Assembly: GCF_947581785.1 (NCBI RefSeq)
Contig: NZ_CANPVO010000015.1
Coordinates: forward strand, 248,001 to 312,000
Source: Candidatus Palauibacter polyketidifaciens
Lineage (GTDB): Bacteria; Gemmatimonadota; Gemmatimonadetes; Palauibacterales; Palauibacteraceae
DNA: 64,000 bases
Direction of reading: 5' to 3'
Shown here: positions 10,584 to 19,295 of the stretch, piece by piece
Layout: every line of letters starts with the position of its first letter
How positions within the stretch are numbered: position 1 is the stretch's first letter
Made by a program: the position numbers and the translations under genes
The notes under the pieces: model-generated
Told to the model about the DNA's origin: nothing
Seen by the model: the letters and a program-made list of their open reading frames with translations, nothing else
Databases searched by the model: none

Positions 10584-11615
10584 ATGCGAACCACGAAGTA
10601 CAACCGGAAATTCAGCGCCTTCGCCAGTGGGGTCGTCGATCGTCTCACCCAGTGCCCCACGCTGCGCCCCGTCGCCGAGCGCGTCCGCCTCGACGGCAGG
10701 GTGTGCCTCGTCACGGGGGCCAACCGGGGGCTCGGCAGGGCGGTGGCCGTCGACCTGGCGAAACGGGGCGCGGAGGTGCTCATGGCCTGCCGGAGCGGTC
10801 ATCCCGATGCCGGAGAGGACGTCAGGCGGCTCGCCGGCTCCAATGCGGTCGACATGCTGCACGTGGACCTGGCCGACCTCGACTCCGTACACGCATTGTG
10901 CGACCGCCTCGAACGCGAGCGCCGCAGGGTGGACGTCCTCGTCCTGAACGCCGGCGTGATGCCGGCGAAGGCACGCAGATCGGCCCAGGGCTACGAGCTG
11001 ATGTTCGCGGTTCACTTCCTGGCCAACCGCGTACTGATCGACCGGCTACTGGCGGGCGGCACGATTCGACCCGCCGACCGCGACAGCGGGATTCCCAGGA
11101 TCGTCTTCATCGTGTCCGAAACGCACCGGGCCGCCGATTCGATCGACTTCGGCAATTTTGCTGCATTCACCGATTACGGCTTGAAGGACGGCCTGAAGTA
11201 CTATGCGTCGAGCAAACTGCACCTGTGTACGTACGCGCAGGAGCTGTCGCGCCGGCTGAACCCGGAAGCAGAGGTGAGGATCGCCGTGAACTCGCTGTGC
11301 CCGGGTGCGGTCGACTCCGACCTGATGCGGGAAGCGCCGTGGTTCCTGAAACCCCTGCTCCACGTGGCAAAACGCCTGCTCTTCGCGGCGCCCGACAAGG
11401 CGGTGGCGCCTGTGGCCCATGCGTGCTGCGCGGAGGACATGGGCCGGCGGAGCGGGGTCTATCTTCACCTGATGCGGGAGAAGGAGATGTCCGCGCCGGC
11501 CATGGACGCCGCGGCGGGCGCACGACTGTGGCGGGAGAGCGAGGCGCTGCTGGCGCGACATCCGCGACCGGGCGAAGAGAGTCCCCGCGGGCTCGCCACG
11601 GGTGAATCGGAGTGA
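10584..11615 (+). CDS. Short-chain dehydrogenase/reductase (SDR)
   Basis: This is an NAD(P)-dependent oxidoreductase of the classical SDR fold. The cofactor motif TGANRGLG (44-51), the structural NAG motif near residue 121 and the catalytic YASSK (Tyr207, Lys211) are all intact. The overall pattern, with a preceding basic tail and a long C-terminal extension to 343 residues, recalls retinol-dehydrogenase/WW-oxidoreductase-like SDRs that act on lipophilic alcohols or ketones. The ATG lies three bases after the sulfotransferase stop, and its own stop overlaps the next start by four bases. Substrate unknown. Confidence 0.9.
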   Translation: MRTTKYNRKFSAFASGVVDRLTQCPTLRPVAERVRLDGRVCLVTGANRGLGRAVAVDLAKRGAEVLMACRSGHPDAGEDVRRLAGSNAVDMLHVDLADLDSVHALCDRLERERRRVDVLVLNAGVMPAKARRSAQGYELMFAVHFLANRVLIDRLLAGGTIRPADRDSGIPRIVFIVSETHRAADSIDFGNFAAFTDYGLKDGLKYYASSKLHLCTYAQELSRRLNPEAEVRIAVNSLCPGAVDSDLMREAPWFLKPLLHVAKRLLFAAPDKAVAPVAHACCAEDMGRRSGVYLHLMREKEMSAPAMDAAAGARLWRESEALLARHPRPGEESPRGLATGESE

Positions 11616-12088
11616 GATCGCAGCGGAGGGGCTGCGCCTTGTTCAAGGGGCACGTGAGTTCGGAACCCGTGGAGATCGACGCGCCGATCGAACGGGCGTG
11701 GGAGATCCTGGCCGACTTCGAGCGCTACGGCGAATGGAATCCATTCACGCCCTCGGTCGCCACGGACTTCGAGATCGGCTCGCCGGTCGAACTGTACGTC
11801 AGGATGGGACCCTGGAGACTGAAGCAGGTCGAATGGATCGAGGCCGTCGAACCGCCCCACCTCATCGCGTGGAGCACGACGATGGGCCACCGCTTTCTGA
11901 TCTCGGCCCTGCGGGAGCAGCGTCTCGAGGCGGTGGGCGATGGACGCTGCCGGTACCGCACGAGGGACAATTTTTCGGGCCTCCTCATCCCCCTCGTGAT
12001 GCTGTTCTTCGGAGGGTTCGTGCGCCGCGGCTTCAACGACGTCGCACGAGGGCTGAAAACCCGCGCGGAGACCGGATCGGCGGAGTGA
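11612..12088 (+). CDS. SRPBCC (START-like) small-molecule-binding protein
   Basis: The 158-residue protein shows the polyketide-cyclase/START-like pattern: an opening strand (VSSEPVEIDAPIERAWEILADF), the turn motif YGEWNPFTP near residue 39 and a closing long helix with RRGFNDVARGLK. Such proteins form a deep hydrophobic cavity that binds or transforms a lipid-like ligand. The GTG start overlaps the SDR stop (GTGA). It closes the four-gene plus-strand cassette; the next gene is convergent 45 bases away. Confidence 0.85.
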   Translation: MRSQRRGCALFKGHVSSEPVEIDAPIERAWEILADFERYGEWNPFTPSVATDFEIGSPVELYVRMGPWRLKQVEWIEAVEPPHLIAWSTTMGHRFLISALREQRLEAVGDGRCRYRTRDNFSGLLIPLVMLFFGGFVRRGFNDVARGLKTRAETGSAE

Positions 12089-12133
12089 CGCGGCCCGCGC
12101 CGGCCGGGAGACGACGCTGGCGACCGGTGGCTG

Positions 12134-13753
12134 CTAGTGTTCGATGCCGTACTTCCGGATCTTGCGGTAGATCGTGCGCTCGCCGATGCCCAGGGCCTCG
12201 GCGGCCCTGCGCCGGTTGCCTCCGGATTGGCGGAGCACGGCGATGATCGCCTCGCGCTCGATCTCCTCCATCGTCATCCCGGGCCGGATCGCGATCATGT
12301 CCGCGTCCTCCGGGTCCGGGCTCTCCTCCGCCGGTGAGACGACCTCGGTCCCGGTCGCATCGATCGCATCGACCGCGTCGGTGATGTCGATCGCGATCGC
12401 GTCCTCGATGTCCTCCCCCGCGCCGGGCCGGGGGGGGGCCGGGGGGAGCTGGCGGGCGCCCAGCCTGTAGGCCTCGAACTCCCGTTTGAGGTCATCGATG
12501 TCCACCTTGAGGTCGACGAGCGTGCGGAAGACGAACGCGAGCTGCGGCGAACTCGGGATGGACCCGGCGCCCGCGTCGACCACAGGCGCGATGTGCGCGG
12601 GGGAGGGCACGAGGCTCACGCCGCCGGACCGGATCTCGGGCGGGATGTCCTCCGGACGAATGACGGAGCCGGGCGCGAGCACGACCATGGACTCGATCAG
12701 GTTGCGGAGCTCACGGACGTTCCCCGGCCAGTCGTAGTCGAGGAGGATCTGGAGCGCTTCCGGGGCGAGTCCGCGGAACTCCCGGTCGTGCTGGCGGCTG
12801 AACTCCGAAATGAAGCGGCGGATGAGGACGGGGATATCGCGGCGCCGTTCCCGGAGCGGGGGGACGTGGACGCTGAGGACGTTCAGGCGGTAGTACAGGT
12901 CGCGGCGGAACTCCCCCGTCTCGACGGCCTGCCTGAGGTCGCGGTTCGTGGCGGCGACGACGCGCACGCTGACCTGGATCTCGTGGTCCCCGCCCACCCT
13001 CATGAAGCGGCGGCTCTCGAGAACCCTCAGGAGCCGCGTCTGAGTGGGGAGCGGCATCTCGGCGATCTCGTCGAGGAGAAGCGTGCCGTCATCGGCGAGT
13101 TCGAACATCCCCCGCCGCAGCGAGGTCGCTCCGGTGAAGGCGCCCTTCTCATGCCCGAACAGTTCGGATTCGAGCAGCGATTCGGGGAGGGCGGCGCAGT
13201 TCACCGCGATGAAGGCCCTGGCGCGCCTCGGGGAGAGCCGGTGGAAGGCGCGCGCCACGAGTTCCTTGCCGGTTCCGCTCTCGCCGGTGAGGAGCACGGT
13301 GCTCATCACGGGGGCGATCATGTGCACCCGCTCGAGGATCTCGCGGACGGCTTCGGTGCGCCCGATGATCCCCGTCTTTCGCTGGAGGTCGTAGCGGTCG
13401 AGGTGCGTCTGCAGGACGACCCGCATCTCGTCGGGATCGATGGGACGCGAGAGCGCCTCGTCGAGATCGAAGGACCGTGCGAGCTGCCGTCGCGCGTCGG
13501 GGTGGGTTTCGTCCGTGAGTCCGAGCACGGGTGGGCGCGGGATTTCCGCCTCGAACAGGCCGCGCATCGCGGCGGCGCGCGATTCGTCGGGAGGACCCGT
13601 GAGGACCAGCGCGACCTCGGCCGCCCCGCCCAGTCGTCCCTCGAGTTCGCGCACGGACTCCACGAACTCGACCTCGTGCCCATCGGCCTGCGCCGCCTGG
13701 CGGACGGCGATGGCGGCCTCGACCGCGCGCCCGTCGACGAAGACGCGCGCCAT
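12134..13753 (-). CDS. Sigma-54 activator with a degenerate receiver domain
   Basis: This is a bacterial enhancer-binding protein. Residues 1-120 are receiver-like, but the position expected to hold the phosphorylated Asp reads VLTGPP (Thr52) and the usual acidic DD pair near the N terminus is missing. The AAA+ domain is intact, with Walker A GESGTGKE (157-164), the sigma-54 contact loop GAFTGA (204-209) and a C-terminal Fis-type helix-turn-helix (about 512-536). A long acidic, Ala/Ile/Asp-rich linker lies between the last two. Control by phosphorylation is therefore unlikely; ligand, partner or dosage control is inferred. Its start overlaps the gcvT-mog stop by one base, so it ends the long minus-strand array. 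Confidence 0.92.
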   Translation of the reverse strand: MARVFVDGRAVEAAIAVRQAAQADGHEVEFVESVRELEGRLGGAAEVALVLTGPPDESRAAAMRGLFEAEIPRPPVLGLTDETHPDARRQLARSFDLDEALSRPIDPDEMRVVLQTHLDRYDLQRKTGIIGRTEAVREILERVHMIAPVMSTVLLTGESGTGKELVARAFHRLSPRRARAFIAVNCAALPESLLESELFGHEKGAFTGATSLRRGMFELADDGTLLLDEIAEMPLPTQTRLLRVLESRRFMRVGGDHEIQVSVRVVAATNRDLRQAVETGEFRRDLYYRLNVLSVHVPPLRERRRDIPVLIRRFISEFSRQHDREFRGLAPEALQILLDYDWPGNVRELRNLIESMVVLAPGSVIRPEDIPPEIRSGGVSLVPSPAHIAPVVDAGAGSIPSSPQLAFVFRTLVDLKVDIDDLKREFEAYRLGARQLPPAPPRPGAGEDIEDAIAIDITDAVDAIDATGTEVVSPAEESPDPEDADMIAIRPGMTMEEIEREAIIAVLRQSGGNRRRAAEALGIGERTIYRKIRKYGIEH

Positions 13754-15342
13754 CAGCCGCCGGGAGACGCGTGCACGGTATCGCCGCGCAGCAGGTCGAC
13801 GGCGTGGTCGATCACCGGCTCGAGTGCGGCGAGGCCTTCGGAGACGCCCTGCGGGCTCCCCGGCAGATTGACGATGAGCGTCTCGCCGCGAATGCCGGCC
13901 AGCCCGCGGCCAAGCGCGGCATACGGCGTCGCCTCGGCGCCGATGCGACGCAGCATTTCAGCGATGCCCGGCGACTCACGCTCCAGGACGGTGCGCGTTG
14001 CCTCCGGGGTTACGTCGCGCGGGGCAAGCCCGGTGCCGCCGGTCGTGAGGACGACATCGACTCCCTGGACATCGCACCAGTGCAGGAGCCGCGAGGCGAT
14101 AGCCTCGTTCTCATCGGGCGCGACGTCCGCGCCGGCGAGCGAGTACGCACGCCCTCTGATCCACGTCTTGATGAGGTCCCCGGGTCCATCTTCCCGCTCT
14201 CCGGCGAACACGGCGTCGGACACCGTCACGACCGCGATCCGCGGCGCGATGCGGTGCAGCGAGCCGCGCGGGTAGAAGGGCGGTCGCACGACCTCGGCCG
14301 CGATCCCCTTCCCGCGGATCATGATCTCGACCGCATCGCCGATGCCGGCCTCGACCGGCAGGTACGCGGTGGCAATCCCATGACCCATCGAGGGGCTCAC
14401 GGTGCCGCTGCGCACCCTCCCGACGGTCTCGCCGTTGAAGCACACGTCGTAGCCCGCCCTCGGGAATCCCCTCTCGAGCAGCCGCAGGAAGCGGAGCTTG
14501 CGGGTGAGACCCTCGGCACGCTGCGCCGCAAGCGCTTCCCCGCCCATGAAGTCGCCCTTTGCGTGCTTCACGAGCCACCCGAGGCCGGCCTCGAGCGCGG
14601 TCGTTTCGTCGTCCACGTCGTTGCCGTAGAGCGCGTACCCCATCTCGAGCCGGAGCGAGTCGCGGGCCCCCAGGCCCGTGGGGACGGCGCCGGCCGCGAC
14701 GAGCGTCCGCCACGTTCGCACCGCGTACTCGTGGGGCAGGTAGAGTTCGAATCCGATCTCGCCCGTGTACCCTGTCCGGGAGATGACGCACGGCGCTCCT
14801 GCCACCTCTCCGTGCGCGAAGCGGTAGTACTCAATGTCCGCCAGCGGGTACCCGGTCAGCGGCTCCAGCATCACCTCGGCCAAGGGGCCCTGGAGGGCGA
14901 GGAGGGCGATCTCATCGCTCTCGTCCGTCATCTCCACGTCGAAGCCCTGCGCGAGCCCGCTGAGGTGCGCCCAGTCCTTGGCCATGTTGGCCGCGTTCAC
15001 GACGAGTCGATAATCCGCTTCGCCCATGCAGTAGACGATGAGGTCGTCGATCACGCCGCCGGTCGCGTGGCACATCGCGCTGTACTGCGCGTCTCCCGGC
15101 TCCAGACCCGAAGGGTCGTTCGTCGTCGCGTAAGCCACGAACGCCTGTGCGTCTTCGCCGCGCACGCGGAACTCTCCCATGTGGGAGACGTCGAAGAGGC
15201 CCGCCTTCTCGCGCACGGCGCGGTGTTCGGCCCTGATGCCGGTCGGATACTGGACGGGCATCGCGTAGCCGGCGAAGGGGACGATCTTCCCGCCCAGCCG
15301 GACGTGTTCTTCGAATAGCGGGGTCTCTTTCAGGTCCTTCAC
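13753..15342 (-). CDS. GcvT aminomethyltransferase fused to a MogA/MoaB-like domain
   Basis: One continuous 529-residue frame joins two enzymes. Residues 1 to about 365 are glycine-cleavage T-protein, with typical segments [22 protein letters not shown] and [11 protein letters not shown]. Residues from about 368 to the end are a molybdopterin-binding domain of the MogA/MoaB type, with VTVSD, TTGGTG, DVTPEA and NLPGSPQG. T-protein takes the methylene group from the lipoyl carrier to tetrahydrofolate; MogA-type domains adenylylate molybdopterin. The GTG start at 15342 overlaps the argF stop (GTGA), which fixes the N terminus. No in-frame stop or internal start with a good ribosome site is obvious at the junction. 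A sequencing frameshift joining two genes is possible but not needed. Confidence 0.88.
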   Translation of the reverse strand: MKDLKETPLFEEHVRLGGKIVPFAGYAMPVQYPTGIRAEHRAVREKAGLFDVSHMGEFRVRGEDAQAFVAYATTNDPSGLEPGDAQYSAMCHATGGVIDDLIVYCMGEADYRLVVNAANMAKDWAHLSGLAQGFDVEMTDESDEIALLALQGPLAEVMLEPLTGYPLADIEYYRFAHGEVAGAPCVISRTGYTGEIGFELYLPHEYAVRTWRTLVAAGAVPTGLGARDSLRLEMGYALYGNDVDDETTALEAGLGWLVKHAKGDFMGGEALAAQRAEGLTRKLRFLRLLERGFPRAGYDVCFNGETVGRVRSGTVSPSMGHGIATAYLPVEAGIGDAVEIMIRGKGIAAEVVRPPFYPRGSLHRIAPRIAVVTVSDAVFAGEREDGPGDLIKTWIRGRAYSLAGADVAPDENEAIASRLLHWCDVQGVDVVLTTGGTGLAPRDVTPEATRTVLERESPGIAEMLRRIGAEATPYAALGRGLAGIRGETLIVNLPGSPQGVSEGLAALEPVIDHAVDLLRGDTVHASPGG

Positions 15343-16256
15343 GCTGCGGCTCCCATGAGCATGGCGAGGATCGCCTTTTGCGAGTGGAGCCGGTTCTCCG
15401 CCTCGTCCCACACACGCGACGCCGGCCCGTCGATGACTTCGGCGGCGACTTCCTCGCCGCGGTGGGCGGGGAGGCAGTGGAGAAAGATCGCATCGTCGGC
15501 GGCCCGGGCCATGACCTCCGCGCCTACATGGTATCCCTCGAAGGCCCGCGCGCGTTCCGCGGCTTCTTCCTCCTGTCCCATCGAGGCCCATACGTCCGTC
15601 GTCACGACGTGCGCCCCTTCGGCCGCCTCCGCGGGCGCCCGGAGGAGATCGACCTGCGTCGCGCGTCCCGCGGCGGCGAGGATCGCGGAGTCCGGATCGT
15701 AGCCCTCGGGGCAGGCGAGACGGAGCCGGAAGCCGAGCTTCGCCGCCGCGTTCAACCACGAGTTCGCGACGTTGTTGCCGTCGCCGATCCAGGCGACGGT
15801 CCGTCCGGACAGGTCGGGACCGAACTCGGCGCGCGCCGTCTGCAGATCCGCCATGATCTGGCACGGGTGCAGCAGATCCGTGAGTCCGTTGATGACGGGA
15901 ATGGCGCCGTGCTCGGCCAGCGCCTCGACATCGGACTGCGCGAACGTCCGGATCATGATCCCGTGCACGAAGCGCGAAAGGACCTGGGCCGTATCGGAGA
16001 GCGGTTCCCCGCGCCCGATCTGGATGTCGCGCGAGGACAGGAAGAGAGCCTGCCCACCCAGTTGGTGCGTCCCCACCTGGAAGGAAACCCGGGTGCGGGT
16101 CGAACTCTTCGCGAAGATCATGGCGAGCGTCTTCCCGGAGAGGGGACGGCCCGCCGCGTCGGGATCGGCCTTGAGGCGGTCGGCGAGGTCGAGGGCCTCG
16201 CGCAGCCGCTCGGGCGACCAGTCGGCGATCGAGAGAAAATGTCGGGTCCGGTCCAT
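15339..16256 (-). CDS. argF: Ornithine carbamoyltransferase
   Basis: The enzyme makes citrulline from ornithine and carbamoyl phosphate in arginine synthesis. The carbamoyl-phosphate motif SSTRTRVSF lies at about residues 51-59, the HPCQIMADL block near 129 and the ornithine-side motif [10 protein letters not shown] near 265. The 305 residues are normal. HCLP rather than an acetylornithine-specific pattern supports ornithine, though an N-acetyl variant is not excluded. It lies between hslU (26-base gap) and the gcvT-mog fusion (four-base overlap). Confidence 0.93.
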   Translation of the reverse strand: MDRTRHFLSIADWSPERLREALDLADRLKADPDAAGRPLSGKTLAMIFAKSSTRTRVSFQVGTHQLGGQALFLSSRDIQIGRGEPLSDTAQVLSRFVHGIMIRTFAQSDVEALAEHGAIPVINGLTDLLHPCQIMADLQTARAEFGPDLSGRTVAWIGDGNNVANSWLNAAAKLGFRLRLACPEGYDPDSAILAAAGRATQVDLLRAPAEAAEGAHVVTTDVWASMGQEEEAAERARAFEGYHVGAEVMARAADDAIFLHCLPAHRGEEVAAEVIDGPASRVWDEAENRLHSQKAILAMLMGAAA

Positions 16257-16282
16257 GGCTTCGTGAGTCCTCGGCTCTCCGT

Positions 16283-17764
16283 TCAGAGGATGTATCGTCT
16301 CAGATCTTCGTCGTCCGCGATGCGCGAGAGGCGATCCCGCACGAAGTCCGCATCGACGCTGATCGTCTCGTTCGCCCGCGCTTCCGGCAGATCGAAGAGG
16401 ATCTTCTCCAGGAGCGTGCTCAGCACGGTATGGAGACGCCGGGCGCCGATATTCTCCGTCCTCTCGTTCACATCGCTGGCGATGCGTGCGATCTCGCGGA
16501 CCGCGCTCTCCTCGAACTCGAGCCGGGCGGACTCGGTCTCCACGAGTGCCTGGTACTGCGCGAGGAGGGCGTAACGGGGTTCCTGGAGGATGCGCTTGAA
16601 CGCCTCGGCGTCCAGACTCTCGAGTTCCACGCGGATCGGGAAGCGGCCCTGGAGTTCGGGGATCAGGTCCGAAGGCTTCGCGATGTGGAAGGCCCCGGCC
16701 GCGATGAACAGGATGTGGTCCGTGCGGACCATCCCGTGCCGCGTCTTGACCGTGGATCCCTCGACGATGGGCAGGAGGTCGCGCTGCACGCCTTCGCGCG
16801 AAACGTCGGGTCCGGTGCTGCCGTGCTTGCCGGCGACCTTGTCGATCTCGTCGAGGAAGACGATCCCCATGCTCTCGGTCCGGCGGAGCGCCTGCTCCGT
16901 GACCTCCTCCATGTCCACGAGGTTCGCGAGTTCCTCCGAGCGGAGGATCCGGCGGGCGTCCGCGATCGTGACCCGGCGGCGCCGCGTCTTCTTCGGCAGC
17001 ACTCCCTTGAGGACTTCCCCGACGTTGAAGTCCACGTCCATGCCGCCCCCCACATCGAGCATCGGGATCGAGCTGTCGCTGACCTCGACTTCGACTTCCC
17101 GCTCATCGAGCATCCCGTCGCGCAGGAGGCCGCGGAGCTTCTCGCGCGTGCGCTGCTTGCGCTGCTCGGAAGGCTCATCGGAGCGGGTCTCGGACGCCTG
17201 TCCCGCGAGCGACACGACGAATTGCCGCTGCGCGCCCCCGCCGGAACCGGCCGCGGGCTCACCCTCCGCCACGGGAGGGAGAAGCAGATCGAGGAGGCGC
17301 TCCTCGACCCGCCGGTCGGCGACCTCTCCGTGCCGGGCCTCCTGCTCCTCCCGCACGAGCTTGATCGCGATCTCGAGGAGGTCGCGGATCATCGATTCCA
17401 CATCGCGGCCGACATAGCCCACTTCGGTGAACTTCGAGGCCTCGACCTTGATGAACGGAGCCCCCGCGAGCCGCGAGAGGCGGCGGGCAATCTCGGTCTT
17501 CCCCACGCCGGTCGGGCCTATGAGGATGATGTTGTTGGGGAGGATCTCCTCCCGCATCCCCTCGTCGACGTTCTGCCGGCGCCAGCGGTTGCGGAGCGCG
17601 ATCGCGACGGCCTTCTTCGCCTCGTCCTGTCCGATGATGTACTGGTCGAGTTCCTCGACGATCTGCCGCGGGGTGAGCGCCGCCGCGATGCCGGGGTCGC
17701 CGGGATCCGGGGCGGGGCTGATGTCGGGGCGGTGCGTTACCTGTCCGCCATCGCTCGTCGTCAT
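16283..17764 (-). CDS. hslU: HslU, ATPase of the HslUV protease
   Basis: This is the AAA+ unfoldase of the two-component HslUV (ClpYQ) protease. Walker A GPTGVGKT is at 83-90 and Walker B VFLDEID lies after the variable I-domain (about 130-260). The pore signature GYVGRD and the C-terminal tail ending RRYIL, which inserts into HslV, are present. The ATG at 17764 overlaps the hslV stop (ATGA), giving 493 residues, somewhat longer than average because of the N-terminal 30 residues and I-domain. Stoichiometric expression with hslV is implied. Confidence 0.96.
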   Translation of the reverse strand: MTTSDGGQVTHRPDISPAPDPGDPGIAAALTPRQIVEELDQYIIGQDEAKKAVAIALRNRWRRQNVDEGMREEILPNNIILIGPTGVGKTEIARRLSRLAGAPFIKVEASKFTEVGYVGRDVESMIRDLLEIAIKLVREEQEARHGEVADRRVEERLLDLLLPPVAEGEPAAGSGGGAQRQFVVSLAGQASETRSDEPSEQRKQRTREKLRGLLRDGMLDEREVEVEVSDSSIPMLDVGGGMDVDFNVGEVLKGVLPKKTRRRRVTIADARRILRSEELANLVDMEEVTEQALRRTESMGIVFLDEIDKVAGKHGSTGPDVSREGVQRDLLPIVEGSTVKTRHGMVRTDHILFIAAGAFHIAKPSDLIPELQGRFPIRVELESLDAEAFKRILQEPRYALLAQYQALVETESARLEFEESAVREIARIASDVNERTENIGARRLHTVLSTLLEKILFDLPEARANETISVDADFVRDRLSRIADDEDLRRYIL

Positions 17765-18330
17765 GGTTCGTTCCCGTTGCTGTCGTCGCTTCCCGAAAGC
17801 TCGAGCACCGTGATCTCCCGGTTCGTGTACACGCAGATCTCCGCCGCGATCTCGAGGGCCTGCCGCGCCACGTCCGCGGCCGGCAGATCCGTCCGGCGGG
17901 CGAGGGCCCGCGCGGCGGCGAGCGCATGCGGCCCTCCGGAACCGAGCGCGAGAATGCCGTCGTCCGGTTCGATGACTTCGCCCGTGCCGGCGATCAGCAG
18001 GCTCGTCTCCCGGTCGGCGACGGCGAGCAGCGCCTCGAGCCGCCGAAGATAACGGTCGCTCCGCCACTCCTTCGCGAGTTCCACCGCCGCGCGGGTGAGG
18101 TGGCGAGGGTAGCGCTCGAGTTGCGCCTCGAACTTCTCGAACAGGGTGAGCGCGTCGGCGACGCCGCCGGCGAAGCCCGCGAGGATCCGGCCATCGCGCA
18201 TCGTGCGGAGCTTGCTCGCCTTCGCCTTGACGACGGTTTCTCCCATGGTCACCTGGCCGTCACCGGCCATCGCGACCTCGCCCCCGACCCGAACGCAGAG
18301 GATCGTCGTGGCTCGTATCATTCTCTTCAT
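17761..18330 (-). CDS. hslV: HslV, proteasome-like peptidase subunit
   Basis: HslV is the N-terminal-threonine peptidase that partners HslU. The block [23 protein letters not shown] matches the mature N terminus of the family, with the catalytic Thr expected at residue 8, so the first seven residues (MKRMIRA) would be a short propeptide. [14 protein letters not shown] and [11 protein letters not shown] are typical later segments. It overlaps both xerC and hslU by four bases. Confidence 0.96.
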   Translation of the reverse strand: MKRMIRATTILCVRVGGEVAMAGDGQVTMGETVVKAKASKLRTMRDGRILAGFAGGVADALTLFEKFEAQLERYPRHLTRAAVELAKEWRSDRYLRRLEALLAVADRETSLLIAGTGEVIEPDDGILALGSGGPHALAAARALARRTDLPAADVARQALEIAAEICVYTNREITVLELSGSDDSNGNEP

Positions 18331-19295
18331 TCTCCTCCGCGCGGATGGGCTCGGGAGTGTACGCGCTTGAGGCGGTCCACGGATGTGTGCGTGTAGATCC
18401 GGGTCGTACTCAGGCTCGCGTGCCCCAGCATCTCCTTCACCGAGACGAGGTCCGCCCCCCGGTCGAGAAGGTGGGTCGCGAAGGAGTGACGCAGCGAATG
18501 AGTGGTCAGCCGCTCGCCGTCCGCGACCCGCGCGAGTTGGGCCGTCACGTCACGCTGGATCTGCCGCCGCGAGAGGCGGGTGCCGCGAACGGAGAGGAAC
18601 GCGGCGCGGGAGTCGCCCTCCCCCCGCTTCCCGAGATAGGCGCCGAGCGCCTCCGAGGCGCACCGGCCGAGAGGGACGACGCGCTCCTTCCCGCCCTTGC
18701 CGAGAGCGCGAACCTGCCCGGTGCCGCGATCCACGGCGGTCACATCGAGACCGTGCACCTCCGCCAGCCGCAGGCCGCACGAGTACAGCAACTCGAGGAG
18801 GGCCCAGCGCCGGAGCGCCACCGCGGATCCGTCCCGCCGCGCCGCCTCGCCGGCGGAGTCGAGCAGTTCGCGGGCGTCCTCCTCGCTCAGAAAGGAGGGC
18901 AGCGTCCGGTCCTTCCGCGGTGTGCGGATCAGCAGCGCCGGGCTGGACTCCACGCGGTCCGTGCGCTGGAGGAAGGCGAAGAAGGCGCGCACAGCGGCGA
19001 GCTTGCGGGCGATCGAGGAACGTTTCAGCGGGCGCCTTGGGCGGCGCGTCCGGCCGCCCAGCTCGAGAGCCCCCATGAAGGATCGGATGTCCACGCGATC
19101 CACATCCGCCCAACCCCAGTCGTCCCGCCCCCGGTGCTCGTTCATGAAGGTCTCGAACTGATCGAGATCGCGGCGGTAGGCGGACACCGTGCGAGGGGAC
19201 AGCCGACGCTCCGCACGGGCGTAGCGAAGGAAATCGTCGACCCATGCGCGCCGGGCTCGCGCTCGCGCATCGGCGGGCGCGGACGTTCGGGTCAT
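18327..19295 (-). CDS. xerC: Tyrosine recombinase of the XerC/XerD type
   Basis: This is a site-specific recombinase expected to resolve chromosome dimers at dif. It has the N-terminal SAM-like core-binding domain (about 18-115) and the catalytic domain with Arg176 (GLRLAE), Lys in GKGGKE (about 200-203), His266-Arg269 (HSLRH), His292 (GHASL) and nucleophile Tyr301 (IYTH). The 322 residues are typical for Xer proteins, and placement among housekeeping genes with four-base overlaps to topA and hslV argues against a phage integrase. Whether it is XerC or XerD needs phylogeny. Confidence 0.92.
   Translation of the reverse strand: MTRTSAPADARARARRAWVDDFLRYARAERRLSPRTVSAYRRDLDQFETFMNEHRGRDDWGWADVDRVDIRSFMGALELGGRTRRPRRPLKRSSIARKLAAVRAFFAFLQRTDRVESSPALLIRTPRKDRTLPSFLSEEDARELLDSAGEAARRDGSAVALRRWALLELLYSCGLRLAEVHGLDVTAVDRGTGQVRALGKGGKERVVPLGRCASEALGAYLGKRGEGDSRAAFLSVRGTRLSRRQIQRDVTAQLARVADGERLTTHSLRHSFATHLLDRGADLVSVKEMLGHASLSTTRIYTHTSVDRLKRVHSRAHPRGGE

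Noticed and set aside
15343-15864. An N-terminal extension of the gcvT-mog frame into argF
   Set aside because: The extension overlaps argF in another frame and has no homology; the GTG at 15342 with GTGA overlap is the natural start.
18327-19295. The tyrosine recombinase as a phage or integron integrase marking an island
   Set aside because: It is XerC/D-like in length and motifs and tightly overlaps topA and hslV, with no attachment-site repeats seen.
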